Shown here: piece after piece, positions 1 to 5,992 of the stretch
Layout: each line of letters starts with the position of its first letter
Numbering within the stretch: position 1 is the first letter of the stretch
From: an uncultured Lachnospiraceae bacterium
GTDB lineage: Bacteria > Bacillota > Clostridia > Lachnospirales > Lachnospiraceae
Direction: 5' to 3'
Assembly: GCA_910577065.1 (NCBI GenBank)
Contig: CAJTLD010000092.1
Coordinates: 3,850-9,841 of the forward strand
Length of the DNA stretch: 5,992 bases
The notes under the pieces: model-generated
Seen by the model: the letters and a program-made list of their open reading frames with translations, nothing else
Database searches by the model: none
Told to the model about the DNA's origin: nothing
Program-made: the position numbers and the translations under genes

Positions 1-676
1 TTAACAGACATCCGGCAATAAAGGAACCCATATTTTGAAATAAATTTTTCCATTCCTGATTTTTTATAAGAATAATCATGACAAATAACACAATAAAACA
101 TATCCCAATCGCGTTGGTAATTCTTGTCATTACTGCAACGCCGAACGTAAGCCCATATGTAAACGCAGCTATTGTTTTATGTCTGCTATAGCCCTCGGAT
201 AATTGGGTTGTCCATTTTTCGAAAAAATAAAATGACATCATTAAAAATGGTAAAATGTATTCTTCTGTTAAGTTTCCATCCTGGTATAATGGTGATATTC
301 CAACCAATGATATTACAGTTAAGATAAAAGCAATATGATTCTGGAATACATCCCGAAACATTCTAAAAGTAAATACAATAGTAATATACATGAAAGCTAT
401 CTGAATAAGAAAAACGCCATATCTGTTGCCTGTAATCTTATATCCAATTGCATTTATAAAAAATATCAAAGGCCCCTTGTGGTCAAATAAGTTCACGTAT
501 GGAATCTGGTTACCATTCCAATACTTTCCAATAATTTGAAATATATAAGAATCATTTAATCTATCCGTCAATCTATATAATGGCGATGTGGAAATAGAAT
601 TTGTAAAAACAAATAAGATTGCCATAAATAAACATATTATGCTTTCTTTTCGATTAAAATATTTATTTTTTGTCAT
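1..676 (-). CDS. GT-C membrane glycosyltransferase, GT39/ArnT-like, N-terminal part (runs off left edge)
   Basis: The reading frame is open from an ATG at 676-674 to the window edge, giving 225 residues with no stop. Family members are usually about 500 residues or more, so over half is probably missing. Enzymes of this type sit in the membrane and transfer a sugar from a polyprenyl-phosphate donor to a glycan or protein on the outer face. Visible marks are a hydrophobic N-terminal segment (about 12-30), an acidic first-loop motif NDSYIF (41-46) where GT-C enzymes carry their catalytic Asp, PYVNLFDHKGPL (59-70), GNLTEEY (134-140) and MTRITNA (183-189). Further hydrophobic stretches lie near 88-104, 114-130, 140-152, 168-183 and 189-204. 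The start overlaps the VanZ-like stop by 14 nt. A strong AGAGGAGGT site lies upstream; an in-frame GTG at 679-677 is an alternative start. Codons are very AT-rich. The donor and acceptor cannot be read from this fragment. Confidence 0.82.
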   Translation of the reverse strand, partial: MTKNKYFNRKESIICLFMAILFVFTNSISTSPLYRLTDRLNDSYIFQIIGKYWNGNQIPYVNLFDHKGPLIFFINAIGYKITGNRYGVFLIQIAFMYITIVFTFRMFRDVFQNHIAFILTVISLVGISPLYQDGNLTEEYILPFLMMSFYFFEKWTTQLSEGYSRHKTIAAFTYGLTFGVAVMTRITNAIGICFIVLFVMIILIKNQEWKNLFQNMGSFIAGCLL

Positions 677-1232
677 CACTTGAAAATGAAACCTCCTCTG
701 CATGTTTTTCTTCATTTCCTGGAAACCTGCAGCTATAATGCCAGATACAAAGCCATCCCAAAGCCACGCCAAAGGTATTGGATAATACATCGTCTATATC
801 GCACCATCCGCAGTGAAATAAAAATTGTGTTATTTCAACACCTGCACTAACCAAAAAGCCAAGCATTATGCTCTTCCTGAAGCTTCGGAACACAGGAAAA
901 AGGACATATAAAAATACGGGCATTGGAAAAAACAATATTACATTTGTATAAAAGTACATTCTATCCCATTCTGATTTCTGAAAAGATAAAAATGGAATCA
1001 GATTAAGTTCAGAAGTATATGTACCTGACCGGGATAATATTGTGAGTGAAAATAAAAAATAAACATAGATTCCAAAAAGAAATATTGCCATATACTTTTT
1101 CCAATTTCTACGCACAATGCTTTTCTTTTCCGTCCACCGGTAAATCCCGCAAAGAACCGCCCCAAACAAAAAGGCCTCTCTATAATGATTTAAGATCAGA
1201 TTTTTTACCGTATCAGCAATTATCTGAATCAT
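663..1232 (-). CDS. VanZ-family membrane protein
   Basis: This 189-residue protein has about five hydrophobic segments (near 19-31, 47-66, 93-114, 121-139 and 149-165). It carries the VanZ-family signature: LNLIPF (76-81), NVILFFP (97-103), then SAGVEITQF (129-137), CDIDDV (144-149) and SNTFGVALG (151-159), with acidic residues E133, D145, D147 and D148. The family takes its name from enterococcal VanZ, linked to low-level teicoplanin resistance. The biochemical activity of most members is unknown, and many occur near envelope or polysaccharide genes. The C-terminal tail after about residue 170 is charged and probably soluble. The gene overlaps the radical SAM gene upstream by 20 nt and the GT-C gene downstream by 14 nt, so a role in the same glycan pathway is likely (inference). 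A glycopeptide-resistance role is not supported, because no van ligase or regulator gene is present. Confidence 0.88.
   Translation of the reverse strand: MIQIIADTVKNLILNHYREAFLFGAVLCGIYRWTEKKSIVRRNWKKYMAIFLFGIYVYFLFSLTILSRSGTYTSELNLIPFLSFQKSEWDRMYFYTNVILFFPMPVFLYVLFPVFRSFRKSIMLGFLVSAGVEITQFLFHCGWCDIDDVLSNTFGVALGWLCIWHYSCRFPGNEEKHAEEVSFSSDDKK
691..699 (-). promoter_or_regulatory. Ribosome binding site for the GT-C glycosyltransferase
   Basis: Minus-strand AGAGGAGGT is a near-perfect anti-16S match inside the 3' end of the VanZ-like gene. Spacing is 14 nt to the ATG at 676-674 and 11 nt to the in-frame GTG at 679-677. The long spacing leaves one codon of uncertainty in the start. Confidence 0.65.
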
Positions 1233-2349
1233 GCCGTCCCCTTTTTTCTGGTATCAATTTATGATAACCCTTTTTTACCTTTCTTAAAATACGTTTCCAA
1301 GGCGCTGCTATCAGAATCCTTCTTTTTTCTGCTTTTGTCAGTTGTTTATTACTTTCGCCGCACCTGCTGTTAAAAAATGCCAGAAGTTCCGGTACAAGCC
1401 ATTCCCGGCCGTCTGGCATCTTACGGTTCCGGATATCTCCATAACCTTCGTTTAAAGCATCACAGTCCCCGTCCGGCGCAAGACCAAGCTTTAATAACAT
1501 ATGACCGTTATAGCAATGCGCCAGCGGGCATTTGCCAATTGGTTTTTGCGGCAGCGGCGCCAGCGGATCTTTAAAGATATCGCCCAATATTTCCCCGCAA
1601 TAGCATTGCCTTGCTATACCTGTAGACAAATTAACATAAACAGACCACATGCCCGCATAACAAAACCCTCTTTGTTTCTTTCCAAATATACTCTTTTTAT
1701 AATTCCAGAAATCAGAATCGAACTGTGACCATACCACATCGTATTCCTGCATCGGCAGACCGGTCAGATAATCAATTTTTCTAGTACGGTCATCCCTTGC
1801 AATTGTAAGGTGCGGCAATGCCCCAAAATGTAGTTTGGAATACGCCTTTACTTCATCCAAATACGGTATCAATTCATCGTTCGGTGTAATTTCGATATTT
1901 GCGGACGCTCCCGCCTCCCAGATTTTATTTACATTTTCTGCAAAAACAGAAAGCAGGTTTTTCTTTTTCAGCTCCAGATAATGAAAAGAGCACTTAAATT
2001 CTACCCGTTTTAACAATTCCCTGTCCCACGACAAAATTTTTTCCAACACAGGCGTAACCGTAAGGTTTGTTACAATTTCAGCATAATGTCCTTCTTCTAC
2101 AAGGAGTTTGATGTATAAATCTATATTTTTCACCAGAAGCGTTTCCCCATCCGCACAGAAATTCATATACGCTTTCCCGCCAACCCGGTTTATGGTCAAA
2201 GCTTTTGCAACCTGTTCGGGCGTATACGCCATAACGGGATGTATTCCCTGATAGCTTTCCTCTCTCTGCGAAAGATAACAGTAATGGCAACGAAAATTAC
2301 AGACAGACATTGGAATAGAAAACAAAATCAGTTTCTTTACTTTATCCAT
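1213..2349 (-). CDS. Radical SAM enzyme with C-terminal SPASM-like cysteine region
   Basis: This 378-residue protein has the canonical CxxxCxxC site for a [4Fe-4S] cluster (C17, C21, C24 in CNFRCHYC) that cleaves S-adenosylmethionine to start radical chemistry. CADGETLL (65-72) sits where the family has its SAM-contacting GGE-type motif. After the barrel region (about 7-215) come more cysteines: C230, C249, C251, C274, C279, C296 and C330, in GFCYAG (228-233), QCYCG (248-252) and KCPLAHC (273-279). The spacing resembles an auxiliary-cluster (SPASM or twitch) region but is not textbook. The tail (about 338-378) is rich in Lys and Arg. The ATG overlaps the flippase stop by 8 nt and has a good AAAGGAG site. 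The substrate is unknown. With flippase and glycosyltransferase genes around it and no precursor-peptide gene in the window, a sugar, lipid-linked glycan or other envelope molecule is a reasonable but unproven target. Family call is firm; function is open. Confidence 0.92.
   Translation of the reverse strand: MDKVKKLILFSIPMSVCNFRCHYCYLSQREESYQGIHPVMAYTPEQVAKALTINRVGGKAYMNFCADGETLLVKNIDLYIKLLVEEGHYAEIVTNLTVTPVLEKILSWDRELLKRVEFKCSFHYLELKKKNLLSVFAENVNKIWEAGASANIEITPNDELIPYLDEVKAYSKLHFGALPHLTIARDDRTRKIDYLTGLPMQEYDVVWSQFDSDFWNYKKSIFGKKQRGFCYAGMWSVYVNLSTGIARQCYCGEILGDIFKDPLAPLPQKPIGKCPLAHCYNGHMLLKLGLAPDGDCDALNEGYGDIRNRKMPDGREWLVPELLAFFNSRCGESNKQLTKAEKRRILIAAPWKRILRKVKKGYHKLIPEKRGRHDSDNC
1237..1243 (-). 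promoter_or_regulatory. Ribosome binding site for the VanZ-like gene
   Basis: Minus-strand AAGGGGA lies 4 nt upstream of the ATG at 1232-1230, inside the end of the radical SAM gene. It supports that start despite the 20-nt overlap. Confidence 0.55.
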
Positions 2350-3877
2350 GAATTTTGACTCCTTTCAGCTTTTCCTTTAACTTCGCCCTCTCATCTTTAT
2401 CCAGAATAAAAAACAAATCCGCTGTAAATGTAATCAGGCATGTCCCAAAAACGCAGAATACAAGTGAAATCCAGCTATGCGGCATATAAATACATTTAAC
2501 CAAAAACGAAGCCGCGAGGTTAATCATACAGCAAGCCAAAGATGTCCACACATCCCGGTAAAATTCATACCATTTTAAACCAAGAAGCTTCGCTATATAC
2601 GGAGCGGTGATGATAAGATTGCGGATAACCGTAAGTACAGAACTTGTCCCTGCAATGGCAAACACGCCCATCTGCGTATACTTCAAACAACCGTATACAA
2701 CCGCTACATTGATAACTCCCGTTACCGTAAAGGCAATTGAGTTTACTTTCAGGCGATTTGCAGCCGTAAAAACATTATAAAGCGCCTGCGGCCCTGCCCA
2801 TGGAATAAACGCCATACAGGTAAGAAACGACAAAATCGTGAGCTTTTTCGCATCAAGCGTCGGCATCCAAAGCGAATAAAACTGCACTCCATAGGAAATA
2901 AACGTCATAATTGAAATAGAAACCAGCACGCTTGATATCTTCATACTACTCCGGAGCTGCCTTAACGTCACATCCTTTTCCCCCCGCGCCCAGTTTATTG
3001 TAACAGCCGGGGCAAAATTTGTATTTAAAATTCCGGCCAGATTAATGATGGCGTTCGGTATGGTTTTGGCAACCGACAACAATCCCATCGAAGCAGGGCT
3101 GATAAACAGATTGGCAAGCAAAAGATCCAGGCCTGTCATTAACATATGGCCGCATTGATTTACCGTATTCCAGATACCGGAGGCAAACATTTCCTGAACC
3201 GCGTACCCTTTAAAATCCCGGATGCAAAACTTCAATTCCGGCATCAGTTTCGACTGGATTACTCTAAATACCGGATAGGACGCTACGGTTAATATCATTG
3301 CGATAAAGGAAACATAATATATCTTTGGCGGACAAAATGAAAACGCACAGAGCAATAAAATTCCATTCAGCACATATCGGAGCAATTGAATCAAGTTCTG
3401 ATAATAAACCGTATTTGTCACAAACATCGACATACTGGCTACCGAAACCAGCAGACTGGCAAAAAAATTAAGAAACACACAGCCAAACAGTATTTTTACG
3501 TCTAAAAGATTTGCCTGTTCAATCACAATCAAGCGTTCAAGGTTGCGAACAATACCAATTGCAATGGGTATCAAACCGACACAAAGTAAAAAATTGCATA
3601 TTAACACGGAAGAATAATATACTTTCACTTTTTCTTTTTTTCCCTGATGATACTGTATCGCCATAAACCGGCTGGCCATCGAATTAAACGCCAGGGTGAT
3701 TAGAGTTGCGTACGACACAAAATTATTAGCCAACTGCGTAAATCCATTGGCTTCTTCTCCCAGATTTTCTACAATATAACCTGAAAGAAAAAACTGGATT
3801 CCCAGATTGACCGCCATTGCCAATATACCGCTGACCAAATTAAACATAGTTTGCCATTTTTCATTTTTCAAATGCAT
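2342..3877 (-). CDS. Polysaccharide flippase, Wzx/MATE-like (MOP superfamily)
   Basis: This 511-residue protein is hydrophobic throughout. By eye it has 12 to 14 membrane segments, near 12-36, 49-70, 88-110, 127-151, 162-181, 186-205, 228-256, 262-290, 314-335, 345-365, 381-398, 404-426, 444-463 and 469-490. The length and the opening pattern (short basic N-terminus, then NLVSGILAMAVNLGIQFFLS at 13-32 and a glycine-rich loop) fit bacterial oligosaccharide-unit translocases, which move polyprenyl-diphosphate-linked repeat units across the inner membrane. Charged loops near 75-86, 215-225, 296-312 and the C-terminus (493-511) separate the bundles. The substrate cannot be read from sequence. The start overlaps the upstream gene by 17 nt. 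Its ribosome site is weak (only a GAAAGAAG-like stretch), so translation probably depends on coupling to the upstream stop codon. A drug or lipid exporter of the same superfamily is possible, but the neighbours favour glycan export. Confidence 0.9.
   Translation of the reverse strand: MHLKNEKWQTMFNLVSGILAMAVNLGIQFFLSGYIVENLGEEANGFTQLANNFVSYATLITLAFNSMASRFMAIQYHQGKKEKVKVYYSSVLICNFLLCVGLIPIAIGIVRNLERLIVIEQANLLDVKILFGCVFLNFFASLLVSVASMSMFVTNTVYYQNLIQLLRYVLNGILLLCAFSFCPPKIYYVSFIAMILTVASYPVFRVIQSKLMPELKFCIRDFKGYAVQEMFASGIWNTVNQCGHMLMTGLDLLLANLFISPASMGLLSVAKTIPNAIINLAGILNTNFAPAVTINWARGEKDVTLRQLRSSMKISSVLVSISIMTFISYGVQFYSLWMPTLDAKKLTILSFLTCMAFIPWAGPQALYNVFTAANRLKVNSIAFTVTGVINVAVVYGCLKYTQMGVFAIAGTSSVLTVIRNLIITAPYIAKLLGLKWYEFYRDVWTSLACCMINLAASFLVKCIYMPHSWISLVFCVFGTCLITFTADLFFILDKDERAKLKEKLKGVKIHG
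2359..2365 (-). promoter_or_regulatory. Ribosome binding site for the radical SAM gene
   Basis: Minus-strand AAAGGAG lies 9 nt upstream of the ATG at 2349-2347, inside the last codons of the flippase gene. It fixes the start. Confidence 0.7.
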
Positions 3878-5876
3878 CCTGAACTTCTTTCTTTATTTTT
3901 TCATAATAAGGCTCTAATGGGGTTCGATCATAGTAAAAGCGTCGTCTCTTTTTGATCTGGGCTTCCGCTTTAACGGCAATTTCTTCTGCTGTTCCTTCAC
4001 AAAACGCAAGATACGGCAGATACTTCAGCCATTCGTAACCGTCCCGTACCTTATGGCTGATATTATCGAGAGCCAGACAGGGTGTTCCTGTAATCGCGGC
4101 AAAAATCATTCCATGCAGCCGATCCGTAATGACTAACTCTGCCGCAGAAATTTCGTTCCATTTTTTTCTAAGCTCCCGCTTACGCGTCGCTTTTATTACC
4201 TTTTTCCCAACCAGTGTGGATATCTCCCGGACAGAAAAACCTCTCGCCGTCAGCCGGGCAATAAGTTCACTCTTAAATGCTTTTTTGTGTACCGATTCCA
4301 AATCGTCTCGCAGACAAAGCAAAATCCCGTTTCGACGCGTTTCTTTTTCTGCGTTCCGGATAAACGGAACCATATCCGGCGTATAAATGGATTTGACAGA
4401 ATTAAACTCGCTTTGTACCAGTTGAAATGTAACGCTGTCCCTGCAAAAAATGGTCAGATTCGGATGCTTATTGTATACCGCTGCCGAATTTTTCAGTTCC
4501 TGCCGCCCGTACTTATCGTCTTTATAAAATGCAGTTTGGGGAAAAATAAAAATCGGATTTTGAAGAAAACGGCATACAATATCGCGCATCTTTTTTTCTT
4601 CCTCAATCCAAAGCGTTCCTAAATTTCCTCCCCCGTCGATAAGAATCAGATCCTCCGGCCGAATTATTTTCTCAAGCTTATTGCGCAGATTTTCGTAAGC
4701 GCTGCGGGTTATTTCTATGATATTTTTATGAATGCCGATTTCTTTCAATAAATTATACTGTGCGTATACAATTGCCTGATCTCCCAGATTACCGTGCGTC
4801 GGCGTTGAAATAAACCAAATACGCTTTTGTCTGGAATTTTCAGGACGAAACCGATAAGCTTTATATGTAACAGCAAATCGTATTATCTGATACTTTAACG
4901 TTTTCAGAACTGGTTTTATTACCCTATATAATTTTTTAGAACAAGGAAAGAAACGAAATATGGCAATTTTTATTCTTGCTCTTTTTGGATAATCATAATT
5001 TCTAATTATATAATTATGTAGTTCATAATATCTATTTTTTATCCTTTGATACTGTATCCTGTCCTGTTTGGATTTACAAAGCCGATACCCTTCCTGAATG
5101 AACCAAAAAGTTTTTATATCCTGTATGACCAGGCAATCTGTCATTTGACTTTTTTGAAAGAACTGCATTCTTTCTATAAACGCTTCCAAAGCGTCAAATA
5201 TTTTTGTAATCGACGGGATGGACATAATACTTCCTTCATGCTGGACATAAAAATAACAGGCTTCCTTTATACATACAATTTTCTTACATTGCTCTAAAAC
5301 AGGATGAAAAGAAAACTCATCTTCATGATACCTTGTCTCCGGAAACCGATACTTATTCCACAGAGCTCTTTTATACAGCTTATTCCAAACAACTACCAAA
5401 TAATATCCGTACTGTTCTAACGATTTTAAAAATACCTCATTGGCGTCTAATACCTCATACTTCAAATAATCATCCGGATATTGTATCAATTTTTCCCCAT
5501 ATTCATCTACATACTGCACATTACAGACAGAAAAATCCGCCTGACTTTTGATTAATTCAAAATACAAATTCTCCAGCATATGTGGATCGATATAATCGTC
5601 TCCATCGATAAACGCAATATATTCTCCATGTGCCACATCTAATCCGGCATTCCTCGCACTGCTTAATCCGCCATTTTCTTTATGTATTACACAAATACGA
5701 GAATCACGTTTTTGATATTCATCACATATTTTTGGACACATATCAGTACTTCCATCATTTACTAATATAATTTCCAGATTTTCATATGTTTGATTCAAAA
5801 TACTGTTGATACATCTGTAAATGTATTTTTCAATATTATAAATCGGTACAATGACCGATATTTTATCCTTTTCCAT
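3861..5876 (-). CDS. Fusion of family 2 glycosyltransferase and polysaccharide pyruvyl transferase
   Basis: This 671-residue cytoplasmic protein has two enzymatic domains. The N-terminal part (about 5-240) is a GT-A fold, family 2 glycosyltransferase like EpsJ: SVIVPIYN (7-14), VNDGSTD (39-45), NGGLSSARNAG (68-78), the metal-binding IDGDDYID (90-97) and a likely catalytic HED (184-186). It should transfer a sugar from a nucleotide-sugar to a lipid-linked glycan. A basic, aromatic linker (about 295-350) follows and looks like the normal C-terminus of a stand-alone GT2. The C-terminal part (about 351-645) matches the pyruvyl transferase family (CsaB, WcaK and EpsO relatives), which adds a pyruvate ketal from phosphoenolpyruvate: HGNLGD (361-366), ILIDGGGNLG (411-420), FPQTAF (445-450), TPDMVPF (499-505) and TDRLHGM (584-590). 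Both domains keep their key motifs, so neither looks dead. The ATG at 5876 is chosen over a TTG at 5888 because GGAGG sits just before the ATG. The GT2 half is clearly more AT-rich than the pyruvyl half. Confidence 0.92.
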   Translation of the reverse strand: MEKDKISVIVPIYNIEKYIYRCINSILNQTYENLEIILVNDGSTDMCPKICDEYQKRDSRICVIHKENGGLSSARNAGLDVAHGEYIAFIDGDDYIDPHMLENLYFELIKSQADFSVCNVQYVDEYGEKLIQYPDDYLKYEVLDANEVFLKSLEQYGYYLVVVWNKLYKRALWNKYRFPETRYHEDEFSFHPVLEQCKKIVCIKEACYFYVQHEGSIMSIPSITKIFDALEAFIERMQFFQKSQMTDCLVIQDIKTFWFIQEGYRLCKSKQDRIQYQRIKNRYYELHNYIIRNYDYPKRARIKIAIFRFFPCSKKLYRVIKPVLKTLKYQIIRFAVTYKAYRFRPENSRQKRIWFISTPTHGNLGDQAIVYAQYNLLKEIGIHKNIIEITRSAYENLRNKLEKIIRPEDLILIDGGGNLGTLWIEEEKKMRDIVCRFLQNPIFIFPQTAFYKDDKYGRQELKNSAAVYNKHPNLTIFCRDSVTFQLVQSEFNSVKSIYTPDMVPFIRNAEKETRRNGILLCLRDDLESVHKKAFKSELIARLTARGFSVREISTLVGKKVIKATRKRELRKKWNEISAAELVITDRLHGMIFAAITGTPCLALDNISHKVRDGYEWLKYLPYLAFCEGTAEEIAVKAEAQIKKRRRFYYDRTPLEPYYEKIKKEVQDAFEK

Positions 5877-5881
5877 TACTC

Positions 5882-5886
5882 CCTCC
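5882..5886 (-). promoter_or_regulatory. Ribosome binding site that decides the start of the GT2-pyruvyl transferase gene
   Basis: Minus-strand GGAGG lies 5 nt upstream of the ATG at 5876-5874. A longer reading frame could begin at the TTG at 5888-5886, but that codon overlaps this site, and its own upstream AAGGAA (5896-5891) is only 2 nt away. The ATG start is therefore preferred; it removes four residues. Confidence 0.75.
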
Positions 5887-5908
5887 AAGGTTCCTTTTTA
5901 CGAAAAAA

Positions 5909-5992
5909 TTAACTTCTCTTATCTAACAAACATATGAATGGACATATAGCAAACAATGTACGAAATACTTTTTTATAAAATGAAGTTTCTTT
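5909..5992 (-). CDS. Possible C-terminal end of an upstream gene (27 residues, enters from right edge)
   Basis: One minus-strand frame is open from the window edge to a TAA at 5911-5909, reading KETSFYKKVFRTL, then a hydrophobic run and the end CLLDKRS. The other two frames stop at or before 5924. The basic and hydrophobic character resembles the tails of glycosyltransferases in such clusters, but 27 residues are too few to name a family. If real, it ends 32 nt before the ATG of the GT2-pyruvyl transferase gene. That gap holds a good ribosome site but no terminator, which would put the gene in the same operon. A chance open frame in AT-rich DNA is the alternative. Confidence 0.4.
   Translation of the reverse strand, partial: KETSFYKKVFRTLFAICPFICLLDKRS

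Noticed and set aside
1046..1728. Plus-strand open frames of 72, 65 and 75 codons opposite the VanZ-like and radical SAM genes.
   Set aside because: They are antisense to well-supported genes and show no family features.
2078..2290. Minus-strand 70-codon frame inside the radical SAM gene, considered as a possible small peptide substrate.
   Set aside because: It is an out-of-frame shadow of the N-terminal radical SAM region, which contains the cluster-binding cysteines, and it has no leader-and-core character.
4129..4622. Plus-strand open frames of 85 and 111 codons opposite the pyruvyl transferase domain.
   Set aside because: They lie wholly antisense to a strongly supported coding domain, overlap each other, and encode no recognisable motif.
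4994..5018. Perfect 14-bp AT palindrome (5003-5016) with a flanking CATAATT/AATTATG inverted repeat, considered as an operator or terminator.
   Set aside because: It lies mid-gene in the AT-rich linker of the fused protein, has no GC stem or T-run, and is explained by codons for an Asn/Tyr/Ile-rich stretch.
5046..5551. Plus-strand open frames of 83 and 72 codons opposite the GT2 domain.
   Set aside because: They are antisense shadows of the GT2 domain, whose motifs are clear on the minus strand.
5889..5992. Possible promoter upstream of the fused gene.
   Set aside because: The stretch is AT-rich, but no well-spaced -35/-10 pair stands out, and one frame through most of it is open as a likely upstream gene tail.
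1..5992. Search for RNA genes, CRISPR repeats, insertion-sequence ends, attachment sites and precursor peptides.
   Set aside because: Nothing was found by eye: coding genes fill the window without a gap above about 32 nt, and no repeated unit or cloverleaf-like segment was recognised.

Overview
The window is a slice of a surface-polysaccharide (capsule, exopolysaccharide or wall glycan) biosynthesis locus. Every supported gene is on the minus strand, so transcription runs from high to low coordinates. Moderate to low GC, AGGAGG-type ribosome binding sites, overlapping genes, and the mix of an EpsJ-like family 2 glycosyltransferase, a MOP-type flippase and a VanZ-family protein suggest a Bacillota genome, most likely a gut-type clostridium (Lachnospiraceae-like). 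That placement is inference: the window holds no taxonomic marker gene.

Layout in transcription order: (i) 5992-5909, a possible C-terminal tail of an upstream gene entering from the right edge; (ii) 5876-3861, a 671-residue two-domain protein with an N-terminal GT-A family 2 glycosyltransferase and a C-terminal polysaccharide pyruvyl transferase domain; (iii) 3877-2342, a multi-spanning Wzx/MATE-like flippase; (iv) 2349-1213, a radical SAM enzyme with extra C-terminal cysteines; (v) 1232-663, a small VanZ-family membrane protein; (vi) 676-1, the first 225 residues of a GT39/ArnT-like GT-C membrane glycosyltransferase that runs off the left edge. Genes ii to vi are joined by four consecutive short overlaps (17, 8, 20 and 14 nt). 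No promoter, terminator or free gap interrupts them, so they are almost certainly one translationally coupled transcript.

Likely joint role (inference): the GT2-pyruvyl transferase protein adds a sugar and/or a pyruvate ketal to a cytoplasmic lipid-linked glycan. The flippase exports the unit, and the GT-C enzyme adds sugars from a polyprenyl-phosphate donor at the outer face. The radical SAM enzyme and the VanZ protein have no obvious step in a standard pathway and are the best candidates for an unusual modification.

Composition is mosaic. In hand-counted lines the middle (about 1.3-4.85 kb) is mostly 37-57% GC, while both flanks fall to about 20-42%, mostly 20-33%. The right-hand break falls inside the fused gene, at the junction of its two domains. 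No tRNA, rRNA, CRISPR array, insertion sequence or phage gene was seen.
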